NCBI GenBank assembly: GCA_038503065.1 | Contig: JBCAMK010000008.1 | Span: 1,736,001-1,800,000 of the forward strand | Length of the DNA: 64,000 nt | Direction of reading: 5' to 3' | From: Paragyromitra xinjiangensis | Lineage: Eukaryota; Ascomycota; Pezizomycetes; Pezizales; Discinaceae | Shown: piece after piece, positions 24,039 through 34,917 of the stretch | How positions within the stretch are numbered: position 1 is the stretch's first letter | How the letters are laid out: the number at the start of each line of letters is the position of its first letter | The notes under the pieces: model-generated | The model's input: the letters and a program-made list of their open reading frames with translations, nothing else | What the model was told of the DNA's origin: nothing | Database searches by the model: none | Position numbers and translations under genes: made by a program

Positions 24039-27000
24039 TTAAGCAGTGAATTCCACATAGCGTCTGGTGACAGTACCGTTGTAGCTGTCGGTGGTGTTGG
24101 CGACGGGTGGTGCTGGGATGGAGTTGACAAGATAAGTCTGGTTTGTTTGGAGACCTCCCTCCTGTCCATCGGTAATGTCGTAATGCGTTTCTGCCTCGCC
24201 CCAATGCGCGAGCTGGGTATAGTCATCGGCATATGCGACTTGTGTACTCGAAATACCGACGGTCAGAGTCTTGAGGTCAGAAAGCGGCAATGAATAACCA
24301 CCCTGTTGTTTTAAACGTTAGTAACCATTTCTCTGATATTTAAAGCTGAGACTGACCTGTCTGATGACCCAGTGGAGGTTCTGCTTTAGGTATGGCACAA
24401 CAGTATCTGCATCCAACCCAATACCATTGTCGATCAAGGTTTGAGTCAACGGAACTGATCCCTTGATCACGTGGCTCCTAGTCGAGCTATCGTCACCAAA
24501 GGTTGCACATTGACCAACAAGCTGTGATGCTGTTTGCCAGTTGGTGACCTGCTCGGGGATATCTCCGATAAATATGAGGACAACAAATTGACCAATGATT
24601 TCAGACTGATCGTAAGCGATATGCGCGACCCATTCTTGACGAACAACACCTCCGGGAGGAGCAGGAGTGAGGTTGTTGCCGCCACTGTTGTTCAATGGGG
24701 GTCTGTAGATGTTATTGATTGCCTGGATCGCAAACAATTTAAGTTGATCGCTGCTTTGGCCTTTGTAATTCGACGGGACCTCTGGGTAGCTGTAACCGTA
24801 AGTGTAGATGTCTTGAGCGTCGCTGATATCCTTGGAGGTCCACTCGCTCCCATCACTATGTCGGAAGGGGTAGAGTGGGGTGTTGATATCATCAATATCA
24901 TTAGGTCCGACTTTACGGGCGAATGTTCCACTAGCTGCTTGAGGTACAATATCATTACCGGGCCAAGCTGCCTGGTATATAGCGGTCAAGCGGTCGATGT
25001 TGCAGTGACTATCGATACTGTTAGTATATTGATGGAGGTGTGTACTGCGAGTCACTTACTGGAACCAGAAGATAGGGTCAAAAGCAGCATAATCAACATA
25101 TGACATATGTCCCAATGATCCTCCCGTAATTGCTAAAGCATAATCATATTAGTGATCAATGAAATCCTTAGACAATGCCTTTAATGACCACTTACCGTGA
25201 ACGTCGTTGTGAATGTTTTCAACACTAGTCCAGGCATTTGGTGCTCCACCACCGTCCCATGCGTTGCTGGAGAATCCTTGGAATGTTGGGATAGAGAATA
25301 GGTTGTAGGTGCTTTGGCGACGACTGAGGGTTTAAATTTTATTAGTACCGTGTGCTCTTGAAATTTGCTAGGGTATTGTTAAACTTACGAGTCATATGTA
25401 TTAGCCATTCCTTGATCAGCCAAATCGTTGCGGGAAAGTCCATTTGCGTCCGGCTGGCGGCAGGTGTGGTCGGTATCGCGGAACTGGTTTCACGATTACG
25501 TTAGATTAAGAAGGGAGTCGATTAGGTGACTTAAGAAGCATAAACTTACAAATCCTGCATCAAAGTAGGTATCCCTATACTGCTGGTTCTTGAAGGTATA
25601 AGAATATAGGGGATTGGGGATAGTGGTTGTGGTAGCAGCCCCAGAACTGTCGGCTATGACGATAGTAACAGTCTCTACTGTCACAGATGTAGGCAAGTGA
25701 GACTTTGTTGAATCAGAGGACCAATCCCAATACCTGCAAGTTTTGCGATTAGAACTCATATCAGAGAAACTCGAGAGATTTATTGGTACTTACGGAATTC
25801 GGACTTTCTTCGCCGCATCTTGGTACTTCTGAGCTTCAGGTCCTTTGAACTTGTTGGCCACACTCACGGCATGTGCATAGAGAGTTTGCTGTGTTAAATT
25901 AGAAACGGATGGTTAGTAAAGGGCTCGAAGCGAAGTTATGAAGCGTGAATGCAGTATACCTCGACAAGGATCAAATAAGGACGATGCCAAGTTGCGAAAA
26001 GCGCACTGCTGTGTGTGCAGTAGCCCCGAGTAGGATCTTGTGTCGCGGTATCAACAGGGTATTGCCATGGAATGTGTGGGAGACCGTGTATTCCAGAGAT
26101 CTGATAGTAACTCAAATCTAACGATTCGTCGGTTGATTGCCAGTCATACAATGCCCAGAGGAAAATATTCCAAACATCCGGGTAGTTTGTCTGAAGCTCA
26201 TCAACTGGATAACGTGTCTCAAGTCCCGGAGCACCAATGACAGGAGTATACCCATTAGCGGTTGGCACCGGAAGATCAACATCTAAATGAGTAGACACTC
26301 CAGCGCTAGGGGTGACGACTACTATCGATGTGGTGGTCACATAAGGATTGGCAGGAGTATAGGTAGGTTCCTGGGTATCCGGAATGTAAGAAGAGACAGA
26401 TGGGGGAGCATAAGACGTATAGCTGGGGAGAGCAACAGTAGGGTATGCTACAGAAGTGTAAACCGAGCTACTTGTGTATACAATTGTGGGCAAGTAGATA
26501 GAGCTGGTAGCATATGTTGTGATCGGGGTCGTGTAGGTTGGGGATGTATCTACCGTGCTGCTATAGTACACCGAGCTGCTGCTGCTGTAATACACCGAGC
26601 TGCTGCTATAGTATACTGAGCTACTGCTGCTATAATACGTCGGGGAGTAGGTTGGGCTGCTGCTGCTGTAATACGTTGGGGAGTATGTTGGGCTGCTGCT
26701 GCTGTAATACGTCGGAGAGTAGGTTGGGCTACTATAGTACACTGAGCTGCTGCTGCTGTAATACGTCGGAGAGTAGGTTGGGCTTGAGGTATATACTGGA
26801 GGTGTATAGATCGATGTATATGGAGGTGGCGTGTACGCCGAAGTATATGGAGGTGGGGTATAGAGATACGATGAGCCTGGAGGAGTATATGGAGGTGGAG
26901 TATAGATCGAGGTGTACGGATCTAGGGTCTCAACCGATGTATATCCTGGGGGCGAGTACGGTGGGGGAGAGTAGACTGAAGTATACGCTGGGGGCGCATA

Positions 27001-28688
27001 GACAGATGTATAAGCAGGTGGTGTATAAGCATCAGATGACCCAGAGGGCGTATACACTGGTGGGGTGTAGACCGATGTGTACGCTGGAGGGGTGTAGACC
27101 GACGTATAAGCAATGGGTGGTGTGTACACGGAAGTATACGGCTTTGGCGAGTGCACAGAGGTGTATGGCTTGGGTGTATACGCTGAGCTGTAACCCGGTG
27201 GTGTGTACGGAGGTGGCGTGTAGACTGAAGTATACGCAGGAGGTGTATACACCGAAGTGATAGTCTCACACGGGGGCACATACGGCTTTGGGGTATAGAT
27301 GGAAGTGTATGGCTTTGGCGTATATGCCGAGCTATATCCCGAAGGGGTATACGCCGGTGGGGTGTAGACTTGAGTGTACGGTGGGGGTGTATAGACTGAG
27401 CTTGAGCTGCTGTAATAAGTCGGACTCGACGACGGATAATACACAGAGCTTGAGCTGCTGTAGTAAGTCGGAGTCGACGACGAATAGTACACGGAGCTTG
27501 AGCTGCTGCTGTAGTAAGTCGGACTCGACGACGGGTAGTATACAGAGCTTGAGCTGCTGTAGTAAGTCGGAGTCGACGACGAATAATACACAGAGCTGCT
27601 GGAGCTGCTATAGTACGTCGGGGTAGAAGATGAGTAATAAGTCGGAGTAGAAGATGAGTAATAAGTCGGGGTCGACGACGAGTACACCGGAGGGTTGCTA
27701 TAGTACACTGGCGGTGGTGTGTAGACAGAAGTATACGCAGGCGGTGTGTAGACTGGTGACGATGATCCCTTAGGAGTGTACGCTGGTGGAGTGTAAATTG
27801 AGGTATACACTGGGGGAGTGTACACCGACGGGGGCGGTGGTGTATAGACCGAAGTGTACGCAGGAGGGATATAGACAGAAGTATACGCAGGTGGTGTGTA
27901 AACAGGTGACAATGAATCCGAAGGTGTATACGCTGGTGGGGTGTATACTGAGGTATACGCCGGAGGAGTGTACACCGATGTATACGGCGGCACATAGACA
28001 GAAGTATACGCAGGAGGAGTATAGACAGAAGTATACGCTGGTGGTGTATATGCAGATGGTTCACCTGGGGGAGTGTACGCTGGCGGCGTGTAAACGGACG
28101 AATACGCCGGAGGAGTATACACAGATGAATAGCCCGCAGGTGGTGTATACACAGAAGTGTACACCGGGGGAACGTAGACAGAAGTATACGCTGGCGGTGT
28201 ATAGATAGACGGCGACCCTGAAGGTGTATACGGTGTTGGGGTAACAACTGAGGTATATACCGGAGGAGTGTACACAGATGTATAACCATATGGCACCGGT
28301 GGCACATAGACAGAAGTATACGCTGGAGGGGTATAAACTGAAGTATACGCCGGTGGCTGATAAGCAGAAGAGTATCCTGGTGGTGTATATGCTACCGGGG
28401 TGTGGACCGTAGTGTATGCCGGGGGGTGATAAGTAGTTGTGTAGTAATCGCTCTTCTTGATGCAACGAGAAAAGTCTATTAGGTAGATTAGTTAGGGAGG
28501 TCATTATCAGACATTTTCTCAGGAATTGACTAACAATCATCTATCGTAACGCAATCATATCCAGAGGGACATTCCGTCTCTCCAGAGTATCCTTTTCCTC
28601 CGCAAAGATCATATGGATTAAGACTGGCCCTAGCAACTCCGATGAGTACTAGGACGAGGGAGAGCACACCAAACGAGTGGGGTTCCAT
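24039..28688 (-). CDS. CBM1 plus Tyr/Pro-rich repeat tyrosinase, secreted, 1386 aa
   Basis: Nine exons on the minus strand: 28688-28535, 28475-25960, 25888-25794, 25733-25550, 25483-25389, 25323-25196, 25132-25060, 25008-24357 and 24302-24039. All phases join to 1386 residues. A signal peptide covers residues 1-21. A fungal CBM1 follows, with cysteines at 29, 40, 46 and 56 in the exact family spacing, interrupted by intron 1. Residues 60-692 are low-complexity repeats (Tyr-Thr-Pro-Pro and Tyr-Tyr-Ser-Ser types). The tyrosinase domain starts near 800. CuA has His848 (GIHG), Cys871-x-His873 (the thioether pair) and His882 (WHRPYL). CuB has His1053 and His1057 (HNDVH) and the HH pair at 1082-1083 (FWFHHCNIDR). 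Tyrosinases oxidise phenols and catechols to quinones with oxygen. A C-terminal cap-like segment follows. Ordinary fungal tyrosinases are far shorter and lack the CBM and repeats. Confidence 0.93.
26554..28452 (-). repeat. Coding repeat array: Tyr-rich YTPP / YYSS blocks
   Basis: This lies inside exon 2 of the tyrosinase. Four blocks alternate. A Pro-type block (YTPPAYTSVYTPP-like) covers about residues 60-308. A Ser-type block (YYSSSTPTYYSSS-like) covers about 309-413. Then come a second Pro-type block, about 414-613, and a second Ser-type block, about 614-692. My hand count gives about 122 Tyr in 590 residues, near 21 percent. Lys is rare, mostly in YTPKPY units, and there is a single Cys. 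Codons for the repeated residues vary freely at third positions (CCA, CCT, CCG and CCC for Pro). The repeat also opens long frames in other phases on both strands; these are shadows. Confidence 0.9.
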
Positions 28689-31600
28689 GATGGGCTTCCT
28701 TATCAGTTTTTAGCGAATGTTTGTGGGCCTCAAAGCGAATGTCTGTACTGTTGAGTTGGGATGGTAGAAAAGAAGTTGAGAACGTGAAATTGACCGACCC
28801 TTATATACTTTGATCAAGTTCTAGAATGAAGCAATTTCTATGCACTATTTCGGTCAGTAGTAAAATGCAATAACCCGAGTGTGTACGACACTGTAAGAAT
28901 CGCAGTGTGATACTGGTGCATCTTAGAATTCTTTTTTTTCACACACCTCGTGTGTTGCCAACTGTTCAGCTTTGACATGAGTGACACATTGACGGCTGGG
29001 TGAGTTTTCGATTGTTCGGAAATTACTGGTCGATCTTGGGCCATGGCTTGTTGGCATCCAATCTTATGTCTTACTTCCACGTTAGTCTTACTGATGTCCT
29101 AAAGTTTGGTTGTACCTGAGACGTACATACATGTAAGCCCACTCACTCACTGTATCTAAGTAAATGTACATTTCGTATCTGCCAGACGATCTCCCATGGC
29201 AGTTCGTGATAGGTAGAATCGGGCTTGAGGCCGAAAGGAAATTCCCCTGCGAAGATCATGAGCCCCATCGGTGATCCATTCTCGGACTTTGGAACTGTTG
29301 GACTCCTTTCACGTACCTACGGCTAAGATGTTTTCTATTGAATTTGTTAACAAAAGCTAGAACTACCGGTGCCTATGACACGTCAAACCGATTCCCCACA
29401 CAGTTTCTAATATTAGGGTCTTAGGGGTGCAGCCTCGGAAACAGGGTAGGTTTGTATCTAAGACTGCGGAAGATCGTGGGCCTTATCCGCGGCCAGTATC
29501 GTGACTTGAGAAAATTATCCCTCGCGAGGGTTGGGGTTCAAAACAAGTGTTTTCGCCCAAAGAAATGCTAGCTTCGGGAAGCGTGCATCGTGGGTCGTAC
29601 CGTTACACTGGTTCCACGAGAACAAAGAACTGGAACTGCTTCGAGCCCTGGGACTCGGAATCCATAGGCTGGTTTTTTATTTATGGATGTTACTATCGAT
29701 AGAAAATCTGGGGAACCTGGCTTTCAGCCGCATCGCACTGGCCGTAGGTGAACGTCTATAGGATAGAACTTCGTGTCACACACACGATATGGGCCTTTGC
29801 TTGTGACCAGCCGTTTCTTTGGGGCGCAGCCTGGTGGGGGTGAAGCAACCGAGCTGCATATGACATCGTAGGGACCATTTATCGATAAGGCTGTTGATTT
29901 CCCGAACAAAGCAAGTTCAGATAAATGGCCTCGATCGAGCAAGTGCATTTAACTCACAATTATGAGGGGTTCATAGGTTTTCAAGGTGATCAAATTTGGA
30001 AGTGGACCGTAACGTATTCACTTTGAGGTACTGATTAGTACTGTACAGCTCACAAAGTGCACCTTAACAAAGTGTTAAAGCTTCTGTTTCTGTGTGGGAG
30101 GTACCTAATTCTTGGTACCACGTATTAGGATCCCAGTCTAGTCACATATAGTCTGATAGGCTGCAATTTCCCGCTCCAATAAGTAGTCTCTTTCAATTCC
30201 GGCATTTCTAGCGGGGAGTGCCATAAGGCCCGTTGAATTTCATGCGGTAGAGCGTTACCGTTATGAGATTCTTTGATGATCCCTTGCAGCTGTTTGGTAT
30301 TAATTCACAATAACTTTGAATTCATCTGCCGTACTTTGTTTAGTCAAATGCCACCATCATCATCAAGATTATCGCATCCTATTCTAGGCATGTCTATGGT
30401 TGCTTTTTGCTAACTCTTACCATCACTATTTCAAGATCTGGAGTCATCGATAAAGGCTTCAAGACATCTGTTGCACTTGGTCAATCTAAAAATATGAAAG
30501 TTTGTTGTTACTGCGTTGGATGTACAAATGAGGCTCTCTTTTCCTTTACCCCAGCACTTAGGATCCGCGGAGTTGATATTCGGGCCTAAGCTTACTACCA
30601 GGCTGAGATCAAAACTTTCTTTGTTCATACGTATCCCGTGTAGAGTACAGCGGGGGGGAAACGCTAGTATTACAGGTTACCATCAGCTAGTGTTACTAGA
30701 TATAGGCCCTCACTGACATGCAGCGGTAGATCCCAATAGTAATCTGCCCTGCACTAAATAGCCGAAAGTTTGTGGAACGACTTTAATTTGTTCATAGCTT
30801 TTTTTTTCTTTGTGTTCCAAGCAGGTGTTCTACGTGTCCAAAACAGCTTTGCTATCCACTATAGCCCACACAAAAGGTTTGGGAAGAAGCAAAGATGCGT
30901 GGATCCTGCTCGGCGACTTTGCAGCCTTACCAGTCAGTTGATCTAACCACTGCATCTTTACAGTTTTATATTGGTAGACAAAGACCAACCCTGCAGCTGC
31001 GATCTGATAACTTGGTTTACTGCTTCGAACCACGTTTCCGGGTCAGCATCGTGCTTCGATGTACATGGTTATGTTCCTGTGTAGTTAAATATAGCTAGAG
31101 AGGGGTACGCACGATGAGGTCCCAAGTTTCTAGATCTGGTAGCTGTAAGCTCTCGCCATATCAGAAACCTAATGGCTAGAGGATTTATTTTTCCGGCTCT
31201 GCGGCACAATTCAGTTTCGCCATACTAGTACTGGAGAGCAATTGAGGTGAATTTCCGTTCTAGCTGCGTGGGATTTTGAGACCCTGGGGTTCGTCCATTT
31301 TGTCTCATCTGCGCGGAATCCCAACATGATTCTTTGATCATCCCCGTGTTAATTGCGCGTACCCTCCATGCGGGGCTCTGGATATCAGAACGAGTGGGTT
31401 GAACTAACACCTCCAAGAGTAATCGGGATCGATGATACTATTCCCCGGAAATTCGACGCGGGAGGAACTGTTCTTACAGACGATCTGAACGCAGTCAGGA
31501 AATTTGATTTACTCGAGAGCTGTGCTGAGAACGTGGTCTGTCGGTAGAAGAACCGGTTCAGTGTGCCAAGAGCGAAGTCGGACCATACCCCTGTAAATCC

Positions 31601-33794
31601 GTATTGGTCAATAAAAATAGATAATAGGAAAAAGCAAGCATAAAGCTCACGATAAAGGCTTTTTTTCTCCCACACACGTCACTGGATACGAAGAGTATAT
31701 TTCTGGCCAATGAAGGTAAGCGTGACATAACCGGCAACGAAAAATCATATTCTGACTTCAAGCCATAAGCCTATCGCACAACTCAGAGGAAAAAGGTACC
31801 ATTGAAAAGTGTAACTCCGGAAAACCGGAAGCTGCTTTTCACCACTCGAGTCATGGAGTTGAGAACGGCTGCTCACGGCTGCATGCAACACGGCATCTAC
31901 GGATTTCGATTCGGGACGAAGATATGCGATTCGAGCAGAGTTAAGACTGTGCAAAACTGATTTGAAAACACTTGACTCTAGCTTCAAACGGGTAACTGCA
32001 ACGGGTAGTGCCGTCTGACAAGTAGATGCAACAAGAAACATGCACAATTATTGTTCGGGACAAACAAAACTCATTGGATGATTGAAGCGAGTACCTGACT
32101 TGCTGTACCTTATTGTTATCTCTTAGAAGGTCAGCTCTAAGTTTCTGTCCTATCATAAATGTTATATATTATAATTTAACACCATAACCATCAATAAAAA
32201 AGTCCCGATCTGTAGATATTTTGCGCCTTTCGTTGGAAAATAGTACAGTAATACGCCTTCTTCGCACATATGTAATTAAGAGTTTGTAAGGACTTTGCCG
32301 GCGCACTTACAGTAAACTTTTCAGCTGTGATGATTCAGAAACTTAATGGCAAACAAAAGAATTCGGATGGCGTGATTCGGGCTCGATATTAATACCAACC
32401 TCCAAAAATACCTTGATCATAGGTCTGAAATCGAGCTTTGACACATAGTTCTTTATCGCAACAATCATATGCAGCTAAAAAAGCATGTGCAGAAGGTCGG
32501 GTGTAGGAATATGACAAAAATAGTATATGCTGTTGTCACTCAGTCAACGAAAGGAAGCCCAAGCTGACAGCTAATTCAACGAACAGGAAAAATAGCGCAG
32601 AGACTTACAAGGAAAAATCTTCTCGGGATCGAAAGTGTGCTCCATCAACCCCCTCTTTATTCATAGATTATCACTCGGGGCATTCTGGGGCAGATGTCTG
32701 CCATGTTCAACCCCCAAAAACTTGGAGACTACTTTCTAATCTCTCGACTCTCCACTTTGAAGCTGTAGGCTTCTGCTGGCTAAGAGTCGTAAATGGGAGG
32801 AACTTGACTCTCAGCCGGCGATACTCGATTAACTCGGCAAGTGAATTCATCAACTAGCAGCTACTTCTTCGGCAGTAAACTTTTTCCTAGCGGAGATTGT
32901 TTCATTTCACTCTTGCTTCATCGTTAGGGAGTCCCTGGAAGCAATCAATGGAACGATGCGGGAAACAGCTTATTCACCCTACAAATCTCTTCGAATTTTG
33001 CATTTTTATTCCACGAAAGGGCTTAGGGAAGGGGTTTCATGAGAGCCATAACGAGAAATAGGCACATGAATACTTGCGAGAAAACTCTTTGTATTCTACG
33101 AGCTTTTCCATGGGTGCTTCTTTATTCTAGCAGATTTGCTTTGGATAGTAAAACTCAAGTCAACGAATTTTGGGTGTGCTGTTCTGGCGGGGGATTTGAC
33201 GATGCTGAGGACCATCTTAGTGGCCAGAGAGTGAACACTGGGCCCATGGGGAAGTTATTGGTTATTCAAGAGTTGGAGGCGATGCAATCTTTAGAATCGA
33301 AGTTGCCAGAATCATAAACGAGCACTCGACCTATATATTATGTTGGTAAGTATCTATTAAGCGGGGAAACAATTCCTTCCTCTCGGTTTCATTATATTTC
33401 TCTTCCATAGTGCGTGTTTGTACATGTTGTTGATATGGCGGGGCTAGTAACTCGCTTGAGGGTGTAAAAACTTTACAACAGGGGGATAACTACAGCTGAT
33501 GAACCATTTTAATCGGCAGAGATTCCGGCCGCGGCCTCGCTGGGAAACAACAATATGCATAGCTACATATAAGACTTCTATATGAACGATACTTTTCGTT
33601 CGTGATTTGTTTGATATATAGTGTGAAAACCTTAGTAGTAATTAAATTAGAGACAGTTTCTAGCTATTTCAAAATCTTCATGCCCGTAACTCAGCCAGAT
33701 ATCTACATGCAGATACTTTCTGTACACATATACAAACCTCACAGTTGAAGGATGTAGAGTTCTTGTAGAGAAAAGGTGCTTCCCAGGGAAAACT
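28689..33794. other. Intergenic region of 5.1 kb, no gene recognised
   Basis: The left edge holds the tyrosinase promoter. The rest contains only short open frames (all about 100 codons or less) with no recognisable domain, signal or splice pattern. No element with clear inverted or direct terminal repeats was seen. Decayed transposon sequence is possible but not shown. Confidence 0.5.
28801..28807 (-). promoter_or_regulatory. TATA-like element of the tyrosinase gene
   Basis: The minus strand reads GTATATAAGGG, about 115 nt upstream of the ATG at 28688. It is a good TATA match at a plausible distance, supported by sequence only. Confidence 0.45.
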
Positions 33795-34917
33795 CTACCA
33801 GGAATGATGGCCTCCGTCGATTATCAGATCACTCCCAGTCATAAAGCTACTAGCTGAACTCATCAAAAACACCCCCGCACCTCTGTATTCCTCTGGCTTG
33901 CTCAGCCTACCGAGCATATTCCCATTACTAAGGGTTTTTTCTCTCTCAGGCGAAGATTTGAAGTCGTACTCGGTTAAAGGCGTGAGGATGTAACCCGGGG
34001 AAATCGAATTGACTCTGATTCCATAGCGTCCCCATTCTGAGGCTAGGTTGCGAGTAAGTTGACATACGGCAGCCTTTGACGAGTTATAGGCGGCGCAAAT
34101 TAATTCCTAGTAAACAGTATATCAGTGAATTTTTCGAGGTATAGCGTGAGAGTATTAGTGGGTTACTCTATTGGCAATGGTCCCGCTCATGCTAGCGATC
34201 AAACAAATAGATCCCCCAGTGTCTCGATCAATCATTTCTTTGGCGACAGCTTGCGCCGTGGTGAATACGCCCGTGACGTTTACTTGGAGGATACGGTTGA
34301 AATCCTGGGCTGTGCACTGTAAAGCATCGCCCACCTTGTTGATGCCCGCCGCTGCGATTAAGCCGTCTAGTCGTCCATGTTTCTTCGCAATATCAGCGAC
34401 TACTTTTTGGAGTCCGCTCTCGTTGGTAACGTCGATTTTTCGGTAGTGAAGGGTTGTACCTAATGTTTCTTGAGCACGTTCGCAAGCCTGTTCGAACTCA
34501 GGAGGTGGTGTTTCGCGACGGTCGAGGCAGTAGACTTGACATTAGGTTTATTAGTTTAATGCTTCTAGGAGGAATTGGGAGGAATTTACCAGTTGCGCCA
34601 GCTTCTAGAAGAGCCCCAGATTGTGCTAATCCGAGTCCCCCAGCACCTCCAGAAACTAGAACTACGTGGTCTACGAGGTTGAATTCGGGAAGACGTTTCG
34701 TGGTACCGAGGAATGTAGGTGCTTCTTCGCCAGTCTCGAGGTTCCTTGATTCTTTTGGGGGAGGATTGGGAGCAGGCCGAGCGGGAGATACCGTATACGA
34801 GGAGGTAAATGAGCGAGATAAGTTTTTTGGAGAGAGTGCTAATGGGGTTCGGGGAACGGGGGCGGTTAAGTGGAGAGAGCGAATAATCGTGGGGTAATTT
34901 CGTTTTAGGGCGTACAT
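33795..34917 (-). CDS. Short-chain dehydrogenase/reductase with N-terminal extension, 335 aa
   Basis: Three exons on the minus strand: 34917-34590, 34534-34167 and 34106-33795, joining in phase to 335 residues. The first 80 residues are Arg/Ser/Pro-rich with almost no acidic residues before position 55, resembling a mitochondrial targeting peptide. A classical SDR domain follows. The VSGGAGGLG cofactor loop is at 88-96. Asp114 after beta-2 (YCLDRRE) favours NAD, although the next residues are Arg-Arg. An AAAGIN segment lies at 170-175, Ser224 and Ser226 in ASMSG, Tyr239 and Lys243 in the catalytic YNSSK, and the C-terminal GSDLIIDGGH. The closest recognisable relatives are fungal sorbose reductase or arabinitol/mannitol dehydrogenase-type SDRs, which interconvert polyols and ketoses. 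The substrate is unproven. Upstream and downstream flanks are long non-coding regions. Confidence 0.92.

Noticed and set aside
24534..25103. 189-codon plus-strand frame
   Set aside because: Antisense to the tyrosinase catalytic exon 8, whose identity is certain.
26538..27626. Plus-strand frames rich in Cys, Tyr and Ser within the tyrosinase repeat
   Set aside because: Antisense reading of the same repeat; the periodic composition follows from the sense-strand repeat.
26922..28307. 461-codon open frame on the minus strand in a second phase (His/Arg/Leu-rich)
   Set aside because: Phase shadow of the tyrosinase repeat; the Tyr/Pro codon pattern avoids stops in other frames. No start context or domain.
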